Origin: DATIRA01 sp963766505
GTDB lineage: Bacteria > Pseudomonadota > Gammaproteobacteria > Steroidobacterales > Steroidobacteraceae
DNA: 64,000 nucleotides
NCBI GenBank assembly: GCA_963766505.1
Contig: CAVYAL010000010.1
Location: forward strand, 186,001 to 250,000
Reading direction: 5' to 3'
This document shows positions 7,177 through 16,916 of the stretch, in pieces (positions within the stretch are counted from its first letter, which is position 1; the number at the start of each line of letters is the position of its first letter). A program made the position numbers and the translations under genes. Under the pieces are notes generated by a model that did no database searches, was not told where the DNA came from, and worked only from the letters and a program-made list of their open reading frames with translations.

Positions 7177-9443
7177 GCCGTTTCTCCCGCCAGCGCCTCG
7201 GCGGCATGCCGGCGGAACTCCTCGGCCGGCTCGAACCCTACCAGCCGGAATTCACGCCGCTCCGCGCCGTCGGGCCCGAAGAAGACGATGGTCGGGGGGC
7301 CCAGGATCCCGAATTTCTGCAGCAGCGCCTGGTCCTCGGCGTCGTTGGCCGTCACGTCGGCCTGCAGCAGCACGGCCCGGCCGAGTTCTGCCTGGACGCC
7401 TGGATCGGTGAACGTATAGCGCTCCATTTCCTTGCAGGAGACACACCAGTCGGCGTAGAAATCCAGCATCACCGGGCGTGCGGAGCGCCTCGCGGCCTCA
7501 AGTTCCTGCTCGAGGTCGCCCACGGTCTTGATGCGCCGGAATTCGAGATGTGCGCTCGCGGCTGGCGAGCCTCGGTCGCCACCGAGGCCGGTCAGCGGCT
7601 GCAGCGGGTCGCTGCGACCCGCGAGCGCTCCGATCAGCATCAGCACCCCGTAGACGAGCACCAGTGCGCCGAGGCCGCGACGCACTGCGTCGATGCCGCT
7701 GCGCTCGCCGCGACCGCCGAGCGTCATCAGCACGTAGCCGGTCACGAATGCAAGGCTCGACCAGAGCGCGAGCGTGACCGGCCCGGGCAATATCCTGCCC
7801 AGCATCCAGATCGCGACGCCGAGCAGCATGACGCCGAAAGCGCCCTTGACCGCGTCCATCCACGGGCCGGCCTTTGGCAGCAGGCGCCCCGCGGATGCGC
7901 CGACCAGCAGCAGCGGTGCGCCCATCCCCAGGCTCAGCGCGAACAGCGCCGCGCCACCGCGCAGCACGTCGCCGCTCTGCCCGATCACGGCGAGTGCGGC
8001 CACCAGCGGCGGGGCCACGCAGGCGGTGACGATCAGCGAGGAAAGGGCGCCCATGACCGCCGTGCCGAGCAGGCTGCCCTGTTTCTGCCGGCTCGACAGC
8101 TCGGTCAGCCGCGCCTGCAGCGCCGACGGCAGCTGCAGGTTGAATATGCCGAACATGCCGAGCGCGAGCCAGGCGAACAGCGCCGCGAACAGCACGATGA
8201 TCCAGGGCTTCTGGAAAAAGGCCTGTGCCTGCTGGCCGACCGCTGCAAATGCCGCGCCGGCCACCGTGTACGTGAACGCCATGCCCAGCACGTAGGCCAG
8301 GGACAGCGAGAATGCCCGGCCACGGGACACCGGCCGGTCGCGTCCCGCGCCGACGATGATCCCGGAGAGGATCGGCACCATCGGCAGCACGCAGGGCGTG
8401 AACGCGAGCAGCAGGCCGGCCCCGAAGAACGTGGCCAGCACCGCGAGCAGGTTTCCGCTGCGGATCCGATCGGCCAGCAGGTCCTGCTCGGAAACCATCG
8501 CGCCACTGCGGGGCGCGCCGGCGGCATCCGGCGGTGCAATGGTCGAGGCGAGCTGAACCGAGAGTTGCCGGGTCGTCGGCGGATAGCACAGGCCCGCGTC
8601 CGCGCAGCCCTGGTAGCTCACCGAGATGGGCAGCTCCGTCGTCGCCGCGCCGGCCGACACCGGCAGCTCGATCCGCAGGTCGTCGTAGTAGACGACCTGG
8701 TCGCCGAAGTACTCGTCGTGCTGCAGTTTCCCCTCGGGCATCTGCGGCCGCCCGAGCTGGACGCCGGCGGCATCGGTGTCGAAGCGCAGCTTGTCCCGGT
8801 AGAGGTAGTAGTCCTCCGCGATCGCGAAACGCACGGTGATGCGATCGCGACTCGTGCTCTCGGCGGACAGCGCGAACGCCTCGTCCACCGGCAGGAATTC
8901 GCCGTCGCCGCGCGGCTCGCCGCCGAGCAGGCGCTTCAGGCTGAAGCCCGTCCGGCCTGAGTCGCCAGCTGCGGCCGCGGCCGCAGCTGCAGCGGGCGGC
9001 GGTCCGGCCGGGGCGCTTACACGCTCGATCCAGTTCTGGGGGGGGTAGCACAGTCCGTCGTCTGCGCAGCCCTGCAGCTTCAGGCGCAGGTCGAAATCGC
9101 GCGGCGGACCGTCGAACGCCAGCTCGAGCGGGACCGCGAGTTCGCCGCGGTAGACCTGCTGGCGGCCGAAGAACTCGTCCTCGTGTTCCTCGCCGGCCGG
9201 CAGCGCGGCCGGGCCGATCGTGACGCCCTCGGTCGCAGACTCGAATCCCAGCCGTTCCCGGTAGAGGTAGTAGCCGGGCGCTATTTCGTAGCGGACGGTC
9301 AGCTGCCCCTGGTCGGCTTCGACCGTGTACCTGAAGGCCTCCTGCGGCTTGAGGAATTCCTGCGCCCAGCCCTCGGCAATGGGCAGCAGGATCGCGGCGC
9401 ACAGGACCAGTTTTCGCAGAAACACTACGCTGCTGCGTCTCAT
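7173..9443 (-). CDS. dsbD: Thiol:disulfide interchange protein DsbD with two N-terminal domains
   Basis: Moves electrons from cytoplasmic thioredoxin across the inner membrane to periplasmic thiol proteins. Start at 9443 (MRRSSVVFLRKL) gives a signal peptide and about 756 residues, well over the usual 570-600. The extra length is a second DsbD-alpha domain: both copies keep the cysteine pair (GCADDGLCYPP and GCADAGLCYPP). An eight-helix membrane domain follows, with FTPCVLPMVPILSG and VTACVAPPLV, then a C-terminal thioredoxin domain with DWCVSCKEME. It lies 28 bases downstream of cutA and overlaps the tlpA-like gene. The tandem alpha domain is the unusual feature. Confidence 0.95.
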   Translation of the reverse strand: MRRSSVVFLRKLVLCAAILLPIAEGWAQEFLKPQEAFRYTVEADQGQLTVRYEIAPGYYLYRERLGFESATEGVTIGPAALPAGEEHEDEFFGRQQVYRGELAVPLELAFDGPPRDFDLRLKLQGCADDGLCYPPQNWIERVSAPAGPPPAAAAAAAAAGDSGRTGFSLKRLLGGEPRGDGEFLPVDEAFALSAESTSRDRITVRFAIAEDYYLYRDKLRFDTDAAGVQLGRPQMPEGKLQHDEYFGDQVVYYDDLRIELPVSAGAATTELPISVSYQGCADAGLCYPPTTRQLSVQLASTIAPPDAAGAPRSGAMVSEQDLLADRIRSGNLLAVLATFFGAGLLLAFTPCVLPMVPILSGIIVGAGRDRPVSRGRAFSLSLAYVLGMAFTYTVAGAAFAAVGQQAQAFFQKPWIIVLFAALFAWLALGMFGIFNLQLPSALQARLTELSSRQKQGSLLGTAVMGALSSLIVTACVAPPLVAALAVIGQSGDVLRGGAALFALSLGMGAPLLLVGASAGRLLPKAGPWMDAVKGAFGVMLLGVAIWMLGRILPGPVTLALWSSLAFVTGYVLMTLGGRGERSGIDAVRRGLGALVLVYGVLMLIGALAGRSDPLQPLTGLGGDRGSPAASAHLEFRRIKTVGDLEQELEAARRSARPVMLDFYADWCVSCKEMERYTFTDPGVQAELGRAVLLQADVTANDAEDQALLQKFGILGPPTIVFFGPDGAERREFRLVGFEPAEEFRRHAAEALAGETA

Positions 9444-9471
9444 TCTCTGAAGCTCTCGGGCCAGCCGGCGG

Positions 9472-9807
9472 TCAGCCGCCCGTCGAAGCGGTGGCGGACT
9501 CGATCCAGCGAAGGTACGCATCATGCCCGTCGACGATCGGCAGTGCGACCACCTCGGGGACCTCGTACGGGTGCATCGCGACCAGTCTCTCGCGCAGGGC
9601 CGGGAAACGGTCACCCGTCGTCTTGATCAGCATCAGGACCTCTTCGTCCGACTGCAGCGATCCGTTCCAGCTGTAAACGGACTTGAGGCCCGGCGCGATG
9701 TTCACGCAGGCAGCGAGCGAGGCCTCGACCAGTGCGCGCGCCATTGATTCGGCCGCCTCCATGCCCGGGCAGGTGCTTAGAACGAGTAGAAAGTCTTTTC
9801 TCATCAT
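9472..9807 (-). CDS. cutA: Divalent-cation tolerance protein CutA
   Basis: Small trimeric PII-like protein classically linked to copper tolerance, true role uncertain. The 111 residues carry the family signature: ARALVEASLAACVNI near residues 24-38, SVYSWNGSLQSDEEVLMLIKT, and HPYEVPEVVALPI. It is divergent from groES and upstream of dsbD; cutA-dsbD is a common pairing that suggests a shared link to periplasmic copper and thiols. Confidence 0.95.
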   Translation of the reverse strand: MMRKDFLLVLSTCPGMEAAESMARALVEASLAACVNIAPGLKSVYSWNGSLQSDEEVLMLIKTTGDRFPALRERLVAMHPYEVPEVVALPIVDGHDAYLRWIESATASTGG

Positions 9808-9885
9808 CGAGTTATGCTGGGGTCGTCAGGTCGGGCAGGGGCCACCAGGCCCACGGTGGTGGCGCGAAAAATCCTGCTGTGGGGC

Positions 9886-9913
9886 TTGAATTGTAAACTT
9901 CGGCACCTATCAT
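9886..9913 (+). promoter_or_regulatory. groESL promoter, sigma70-like
   Basis: TTGAAT at 9886-9891 and TATCAT at 9908-9913 are separated by 16 bases, a good vegetative promoter. It ends where the CIRCE operator begins. CTTGAA at 9885 also resembles a sigma32 -35 box, but the matching CCCCAT-type -10 is poor (CACCTAT), so a sigma70 promoter under HrcA control is the preferred reading. Confidence 0.65.
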
Positions 9914-9939
9914 TAGCAGCCACCACGGGTGAGTGCTAA
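9913..9939. promoter_or_regulatory. CIRCE-like operator (HrcA binding site)
   Basis: The consensus TTAGCACTC-N9-GAGTGCTAA is matched by TTAGCAGCC (9913-9921, seven of nine), exactly nine spacer bases, and a perfect GAGTGCTAA (9931-9939). It overlaps the end of the -10 box and lies 46 bases upstream of groES. HrcA repression through CIRCE is known for groESL in several proteobacteria; hrcA itself is not in the window. Confidence 0.85.
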
Positions 9940-9985
9940 CACCCGATTCCTTAAGGCAGCTGACAAGACAACGGAGTTTGCAGCA

Positions 9986-10288
9986 ATGGCAGACAAATTG
10001 AAGATTCGTCCGCTCCATGACCGAGTGATCATCCAGCGCCTCGAAGCCGAGACCAGGTCGGCCGGTGGCATCGTGATCCCGGACACGGCCGCTGAGAAGC
10101 CGATCCGCGGCAAGGTCATGGCGGTGGGCAAGGGCAAGATCCTCGAGAGCGGCGATGTCCGCCCGCTCGACGTCAAGGTCGGCGACCACGTGCTTTTCGG
10201 CAAGTACAGCGGCACGGAAGTGAAGGTCGACGGCAACGAGTACCTCGTCATGCGCGAGGAAGACGTCATGGCGGTGATCGAGAAGTAA
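9986..10288 (+). CDS. groES: Co-chaperonin GroES
   Basis: Heptameric lid of the GroEL folding chamber. The start at 9986 (MADKLKIRPLHDRVII) gives 100 residues; a longer reading from 9929 would run through the CIRCE operator and is rejected. The mobile loop (ETRSAGGIVIPDTAAEKP) and the C-terminal EYLVMREEDVMAVIEK are intact. groEL follows after 45 bases on the same transcript, and the CIRCE element upstream predicts heat-shock induction. Confidence 0.98.
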   Translation: MADKLKIRPLHDRVIIQRLEAETRSAGGIVIPDTAAEKPIRGKVMAVGKGKILESGDVRPLDVKVGDHVLFGKYSGTEVKVDGNEYLVMREEDVMAVIEK

Positions 10289-10333
10289 TCCCGCCCAGAT
10301 ACTCATACACACACGAATTCGGAGAAACTGCAC

Positions 10334-11977
<1,644 letters not shown>

Positions 11978-12007
11978 TGGTGCCGGTGTTACGGTTTCGG
12001 TAACACG

Positions 12008-12039
12008 AAGAAGCCCCGCGAAAGCGGGGCTTCTTTTTT
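12008..12039 (+). terminator. Rho-independent terminator of groESL
   Basis: A perfect 12-base stem (AAGAAGCCCCGC / GCGGGGCTTCTT) with a GAAA tetraloop is followed directly by a T-run. It lies 30 bases after the groEL stop. Confidence 0.93.
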
Positions 12040-12053
12040 GGCGACGATTCACG

Positions 12054-12082
12054 GGCCCGGGAGGCGACTCCTGGGCCTTTTT
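12054..12082 (+). terminator. Second hairpin terminator downstream of groEL
   Basis: GGCCCGGGAG and CTCCTGGGCC form a 10-base stem with one mismatched pair around a GCGA loop, followed by five T. It forms a tandem terminator with the preceding one and marks the last recognisable core sequence before the transposon relic. Confidence 0.7.
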
Positions 12083-13376
12083 GCTGCGGTGCTGTCGCGT
12101 GGATCGCGACGACCGCGTGCGCCGCCGTTTCTCGATCCGCCCGGCTACGCCCGTCACCGGCCCGAGACGACGCTGCTGTACCAGCTCGTCGCACAGCACT
12201 ATCCGGCGTTCCGCGAGCTGCGTGCCGAGTCCGGCAGACCGCTGCCGGAGTACGTCGAGCAGGAGTTCGAGGCCTACCTGAAGTGCGGCCGCCTCGAGCA
12301 TGGGTTTCTGCGCGTACGCTGTGAGGAGTGCCACGCCGAGAAGCTGGTCGCGTTCAGCTGCAAGCGGCGCGGGTTCTGCCCCTCGTGCGGTGCGAGGCGC
12401 ATGGCCGGGACCGCGGCGCTGCTGGTCGATGAGGTGCTGCCCGCGCGGCCGCTGCGCCAGTGGGTGCTGTCGCTGCCCTATGCGCTGCGCTTCCTGCTGG
12501 CGACGAACCCGGCCGCGCTCACGCAGGTGCTCGGTGTGGTGTACCGCACCATCTCGGGCTTTCTGCTGCAGCGGTCCGGGCTGACGCGCGCCACGGGCGC
12601 CACCGGCGCGGTGACGCTGGTGCAGCGCTTTGGCTCGGCGCTGAACCTGAACATTCACTTCCACATGCTGTTCGTCGATGGCGTGTACCTGCCGGCGGCG
12701 GCTGGCCCGCCGGTGTTCCGCCATCTGCCGGGACGGTTCCGGTCCGCGACGAAGCAAGCGAACAGCAGGGCGACGGGGGGGGGGCGACGCCGCATCACGT
12801 GGCGATGAACTGGGCGCGACGGCTGAAGCGGGTGTTTGGGATAGAGATCGAGGACTGTGCCGGTTGCGGCGGGCGGCTCAGGATCATCGCCAGCATCGAA
12901 GAGCCCGAGGTCATTGCGAAGATCCTCGCGCACCTCGAGCGCGTAGCGCCGGAGCAGTACTCGGCCGAGTGGCCGCTTGGCGCGCGGGACCCGACCGGGC
13001 AGGCCCGCCTGGCGGCGGTGAGCGGACGGCGAGGTGGTTCCGCTCGCCGACGACCAACGTCACGAGATTCAAGAGGGGGCGCGGCAGGGTGGTGCATGCC
13101 GGCATTCCCGACGGCACAGCAGGCGAGTGCGGCAGGGGACCGGCCGTGAGAGGGGCGGGACGTCTGCGTCTGCAGGCTCGAATCCGCGGAGGGTGGATTT
13201 GCCGGACGGCTGACGCCGGGACGGGCGGGGGATTCCGGGGCAGGCACAGCGTCAGCCGGGCGCCCAAGCCGCCCGAGTGGCGGGAATCAGCCTCGCGGCG
13301 GCAACCGCGGCCCGCACACCAGACCCACTATGCGAACCGAATCGGGCAGGCGAGGCGCTTTGAAAGTACTATCCGC
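12083..13376 (+). mobile_element. IS91-like element relic 1 (zinc-finger and HUH part of transposase kept)
   Basis: The frame covering about 12,120-12,790 encodes the N-terminal part of an IS91-family transposase: the zinc-binding region (CEECH, then CKRRGFCPSCGARRM) and the HUH nickase motif IHFHMLFVDGVYL. The reading then breaks in a poly-G stretch near 12,773-12,784. The C-terminal end resumes in another frame (HVAMNWARRLKRVFGIEIE, CAGCGGRLRIIASIEEPEVI) to about 13,010. The middle of the protein, including the Y2 tyrosine region, is missing. Bases 12,355-12,610 match 19,188-19,443 in relic 2 with only two differences. The left edge is uncertain; the right edge is the shared end at 13,376. 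Confidence 0.85.
13291..13376 (+). repeat. Shared element end, copy 1
   Basis: About 86 bases, from CCTCGCGGCGGCAACCGCGG to TTTGAAAGTACTATCCGC, nearly identical to 20,322-20,407 and (from base 5 on) 21,806-21,886. In every case the sequence beyond it is unrelated, so this is the right end of the IS91-like element. Confidence 0.85.
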
Positions 13377-13547
13377 CCGGCCGATGCGCTCGATCAGCGA
13401 GACCGTCACGTAGGGCAGGACCGTCATCTGCAGCAGCCCGACGTAGATGTCCCCGACGAGGTCCAGCCAGCGGACCATCTCGCCGAAGAAGATCCCGGCG
13501 AGGATTCCGAGGCAGACGCCGATGAGGATCTTCTGGCCGAGCGACAC
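13377..13547 (-). pseudogene. Na+/dicarboxylate (DAACS) symporter, N-terminal fragment
   Basis: A 57-codon fragment opens with MSLGQKILIGVCLGILAG and continues to GLLQMTVLPYVTVSLIERIG, the first helices of a dicarboxylate/amino-acid:cation symporter, whose full length is about 400 residues. The reading is cut at 13,377 exactly where the IS91-like end begins. It points away from the GH109 gene, so before truncation a transporter was probably divergent from the amino-sugar cassette. Non-functional as it stands. Confidence 0.8.
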
Positions 13548-13731
13548 GATGTCTTCCCTCGTTCACGGGACGGGTTCCGGGACCGGCAGGAGCCTATCCG
13601 ACGCCCCTGCGCGCGACAAGGCGGCCTCGCCCCCGTCATCGGAACGTGGAGCCGCCCCCGGCCGGCTGCTAGGATGCGACGGTCACCCTCGAACCCGGCG
13701 TCCGCACCGGACCCCAAAGTGGAGGCCCCCC

Positions 13732-15156
13732 GTGACCCATGACCTGACCCGCAGGGGCTTCGTCAAGACCATCGGCATCATGGCCGGCGCCGTGGGCGCC
13801 TGGCACTTGGCCGGCTGCGCCGAGCCGGAGCGCCCCGCCGACAACCGGAACATGTGCGGTTTCGCGGCCCCGCCGCTCGACCGCATCCGCGTCGGGGTGG
13901 TCGGTCTCGGGATGCGCGGCCCGGGAGCGGTGGAGCGCCTCTCGAAGATCGAGGCGGTGGAAGTCGTCGCCCTCTGCGACATCCGGCCGGCGGGGGTGGA
14001 GGAGTCGCAGAAGATCCTCGAGGAGCACGGCCGCCCGCGCGCCCGCCAGTTCACCGCCGGCCCGGAGGACTGGCGCAACCTCTGCCAGATGGACCTCGAC
14101 CTCGTGTACATCTGTACGCCGTGGGAGTGGCACGTGCCGATGGCCGTCGGCGCGATGCTCAACGGCAAGCACGCCGCCGTCGAAGTGCCCGCGGCGATGG
14201 ACCTCGACGGCTGCTGGGAGCTCGTGGAGACGAGCGAGCGCACCGGCATGCACTGCATGATGCTTGAGAACTGCTGCTACGACTTCTTCGAGCTGCAGAC
14301 CCTGAACATGGTCCGCGAGGGGGTCTTCGGGGAGCTCACCCACGCGGAGGGGGCCTACATCCACTCCCTGGTCGACTACATGCAGCCGAGGGACGGCGAG
14401 GAGATCTACCAGGGGAACTGGCGTTTCCACCACAACCTCGCCCGCAACGGGAACCTCTACCCGACGCACGGCCTCGGCCCGGTGGCGCAGTGCCTCGACA
14501 TCAATCGCGGCAACCGTTTCCTGTACCTCACCAGCATGTCCAGCCAGCAGGCCGCGTTCACCGAGCACGCCCGGTTGACCGGGAACGCGGACTTCACCGA
14601 TCTGCCGAACTATCGCGGTGACATGAACACCACGATGATCAAGTGCGCGGGCGGACAGACGATCATGGTCCAGCACGACACGAGCACGCCGCGCAACTAC
14701 AGCCGGATCCACCTCGTGCAGGGCTCGCGGGGCATGGCGCGCAAGTGGCCGAAGACCGGCATCTGCCTGCACGAGCACGGGCACGGGTGGGTGGAGGACG
14801 AGATCCTCGAGGAGATCGAGGCGAAGTACCAGCACCCGCTCACCCGGACCATCGGCGACATCGCGCGGAAGGTCGGCGGGCACGGCGGCATGGACTTCAT
14901 CATGGACTACCGGCTGATCTACTGTCTGAAGAACGGGCTGCCGCTGGACCAGGACGTCTACGACGCCGCCGCGTGGAGTTGCGTGGTGCCGCTGAGCTGC
15001 GACTCGGTGGCGAACCGTTCGACCTCGGTCGACGTGCCCGATTTCACCCGCGGGGCCTGGAAGACCAACGCGCCGCTGGAGATCGTCGACGTCGATCCGG
15101 CCCGGCTGCCCGTGCGAAGGCTGGACACGGGGGCCGGGCAACTCGAAGTCCACTAG
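13732..15156 (+). CDS. GH109 exo-N-acetylgalactosaminidase, Tat-exported lipoprotein
   Basis: NAD-dependent glycoside hydrolase of family 109, a Gfo/Idh/MocA-fold enzyme whose characterised members release terminal alpha-N-acetylgalactosamine. The 474 residues start with a twin-arginine leader (TRRGFVKTIG) followed by a lipobox (HLAGC, cysteine 29), so it is predicted to be exported folded and lipid-anchored. The NAD-binding glycine motif is VVGLGMRGPG. The family-specific block NGNLYPTHGLGPVAQCLDIN is intact. The GTG at 13,732 is chosen for a GGAGG site just upstream and because the leader begins there. An SSS transporter follows after 11 bases. Confidence 0.93.
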   Translation: MTHDLTRRGFVKTIGIMAGAVGAWHLAGCAEPERPADNRNMCGFAAPPLDRIRVGVVGLGMRGPGAVERLSKIEAVEVVALCDIRPAGVEESQKILEEHGRPRARQFTAGPEDWRNLCQMDLDLVYICTPWEWHVPMAVGAMLNGKHAAVEVPAAMDLDGCWELVETSERTGMHCMMLENCCYDFFELQTLNMVREGVFGELTHAEGAYIHSLVDYMQPRDGEEIYQGNWRFHHNLARNGNLYPTHGLGPVAQCLDINRGNRFLYLTSMSSQQAAFTEHARLTGNADFTDLPNYRGDMNTTMIKCAGGQTIMVQHDTSTPRNYSRIHLVQGSRGMARKWPKTGICLHEHGHGWVEDEILEEIEAKYQHPLTRTIGDIARKVGGHGGMDFIMDYRLIYCLKNGLPLDQDVYDAAAWSCVVPLSCDSVANRSTSVDVPDFTRGAWKTNAPLEIVDVDPARLPVRRLDTGAGQLEVH

Positions 15157-15167
15157 AGGGGCCGGCG

Positions 15168-16916
15168 GTGCAGCTCAACGCCCTGGACTGGTGGGTCGTC
15201 GTCGCGTGCCTGGCCGCAGCCTTCGCGCCCGCGCTCTGGTTCGCGCGGCGCGCGAGCCGGGGCACCGACGAATTCTTCGCGAGTGGCCGTTCGGCCCCCT
15301 GGTGGCTGATCGGCACGAGCATGGTCGCCACGACCTTCAGCACCGACACGCCGAACCTCGTCACCGACCTCGTCCGGGGCGGCGGCATCGCCGCCAACTG
15401 GGCGTGGTGGGCCTTCCTGGTCACGGGGATGGCCACGGTCTTCCTCTATTCGCGCATGTGGCGGCGCAGCGGCGCGCTCACGGACCTCGAGTTCTACGAG
15501 TTGCGGTACAGCGGCAGGCCGGCGGCCGTGGTCCGGGGTTTCCGCGCGATCTATCTCGGGCTGCTCTTCAACGCGGTGATCATGGCCGCGGTCACGCTGG
15601 CCGCGATCAAGATCGCCCACGTGCTGCTCGGCTGGGACCGCGTGACGACCCTGCTCGTGTGTTTCGGGCTGAGCGTGGGGTTCTCGGTGCTCTCGGGGTT
15701 GTGGGGCGTGCTGGTCGCCGACCTCGTCCAGTTCGCGATCGCCATGGTCGGGGTGATCGCGGCCGCGCGCGCGGCCCTGGCGGCCCCGCAGGTCGGGGGG
15801 ATCGACGGGCTGATCCGCCAGCTCGATCCCTCGATGCTCGACTTCGTTCCCGACCCGGGCAACGGGGCGGCCTTCGTTTCGGTCCTGGTGATCCCGCTGG
15901 CCGTGCAGTGGTGGGCCGTGTGGTATCCCGGCGCCGAGCCGGGCGGCGGCAGCTACATCGCGCAGCGGATGCTGGCCGCGCGGGACGAGAACCACGCGCT
16001 CCGCGCCGTGCTCTGGTTCAACGTGGCGCACTACGCCCTGAGGCCCTGGCCCTGGATCCTCGTCGCGCTCGCTTCGGTGCTCGTGTTCCCCGAGCTGTCG
16101 GACATCCGTACCGCCCTGCCGCACGTCGATCCCGCACTGCTGGGCAACGACATCGCCTACCCGGCCATGCTCACGCTGCTGCCGCACGGCCTGCTCGGCC
16201 TCCTCGTGGCCTCGCTCGCCTCGGCCTACGTCTCGACCATGAGCACGCACCTGAACTGGGGCGCTTCCTACCTGGTCAACGACGTCTACCGCCGCTTCCT
16301 CCGGCCGGACGCCGGGCAGAAGCAACTGGTCGCCGTGTCCCGGATCGTGACGGTGGGGCTGATGGTCATCGCCGCCCTGTTCACCTTCCTCATGGAGACG
16401 GCCGGCGAGGCCTTTCGCATCCTGCTCTCCTTCGGTGCGGGGACCGGTTTGATTTACCTGCTGCGCTGGTACTGGTGGCGGATCAACGCGTGGAGCGAGA
16501 TCTCGGCGATGATCGGTTCCTTCCTGGTGACCTTCGCGATCTACGTCTCCGATCGAGCGGGTCTCGTGCAGCTCGGGCCCGATGCCGCGTTGCTGGTGAC
16601 GGTGGGCGCGACCACGCTGATCTGGCTCGGCGTGACCTGGGCCACTCCGGCCGTCGACCACGGAACACTGCAGGCCTTCGTTTCGCGGATCCGGCCGGCC
16701 GGCCCGGGCTGGAAGGGCATCCGCCCGGTGGGCGAGGGCGTCGCCGACGACCTCCCGCGCGCTCTCCTCGCGTGGTCGCTCGGCACCTGCCTCGTCTATG
16801 CGGCGCTCTTCGCGACCGGGAGCGTGTTGTTCCGCCGGCCGGTGTCGGCGGCAATCCTCGGCGCGGTCATGGTGGTTTCGGCCATCGCCCTCGTGCGGGT
16901 CATGCGCCGGCGCTGA
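15168..16916 (+). CDS. Sodium:solute symporter (SSS family), predicted amino-sugar importer
   Basis: Inner-membrane sodium-coupled transporter, 582 residues with roughly 13-14 hydrophobic segments. The SSS signature region is recognisable: FFASGRSAPWWLIGTSM, the core TTFSTDTPNLVTDLV, and YVSTMSTHLNWGASYLVND. The GTG start at 15,168 follows the GH109 stop by 11 bases, so both are on one transcript. Substrate is inferred, not seen: linkage to a GalNAcase on one side and an N-acetylhexosamine kinase on the other suggests free GalNAc or GlcNAc. Its last 17 bases overlap the convergent kinase gene. Confidence 0.92.
   Translation: MQLNALDWWVVVACLAAAFAPALWFARRASRGTDEFFASGRSAPWWLIGTSMVATTFSTDTPNLVTDLVRGGGIAANWAWWAFLVTGMATVFLYSRMWRRSGALTDLEFYELRYSGRPAAVVRGFRAIYLGLLFNAVIMAAVTLAAIKIAHVLLGWDRVTTLLVCFGLSVGFSVLSGLWGVLVADLVQFAIAMVGVIAAARAALAAPQVGGIDGLIRQLDPSMLDFVPDPGNGAAFVSVLVIPLAVQWWAVWYPGAEPGGGSYIAQRMLAARDENHALRAVLWFNVAHYALRPWPWILVALASVLVFPELSDIRTALPHVDPALLGNDIAYPAMLTLLPHGLLGLLVASLASAYVSTMSTHLNWGASYLVNDVYRRFLRPDAGQKQLVAVSRIVTVGLMVIAALFTFLMETAGEAFRILLSFGAGTGLIYLLRWYWWRINAWSEISAMIGSFLVTFAIYVSDRAGLVQLGPDAALLVTVGATTLIWLGVTWATPAVDHGTLQAFVSRIRPAGPGWKGIRPVGEGVADDLPRALLAWSLGTCLVYAALFATGSVLFRRPVSAAILGAVMVVSAIALVRVMRRR

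Noticed and set aside
9885..9910. Possible sigma32 heat-shock promoter for groESL
   Set aside because: CTTGAA is present, but the -10 (CACCTAT) does not match CCCCAT well, while a sigma70 promoter with the right spacing and a CIRCE site fits better.
12773..12784. A poly-G run inside relic 1 as a phase-variation tract
   Set aside because: The gene already lacks its middle and is dead, so slippage there would have no functional effect.
13669..15153. A 494-codon antisense frame to the GH109 gene
   Set aside because: The plus-strand frame has full GH109 motifs; the antisense is Val/Arg/Leu filler.
15153..16661. A 502-codon minus-strand frame opposite the SSS transporter
   Set aside because: The plus frame has 13-14 hydrophobic helices and SSS motifs; the antisense frame is charged and His-rich with no domains.
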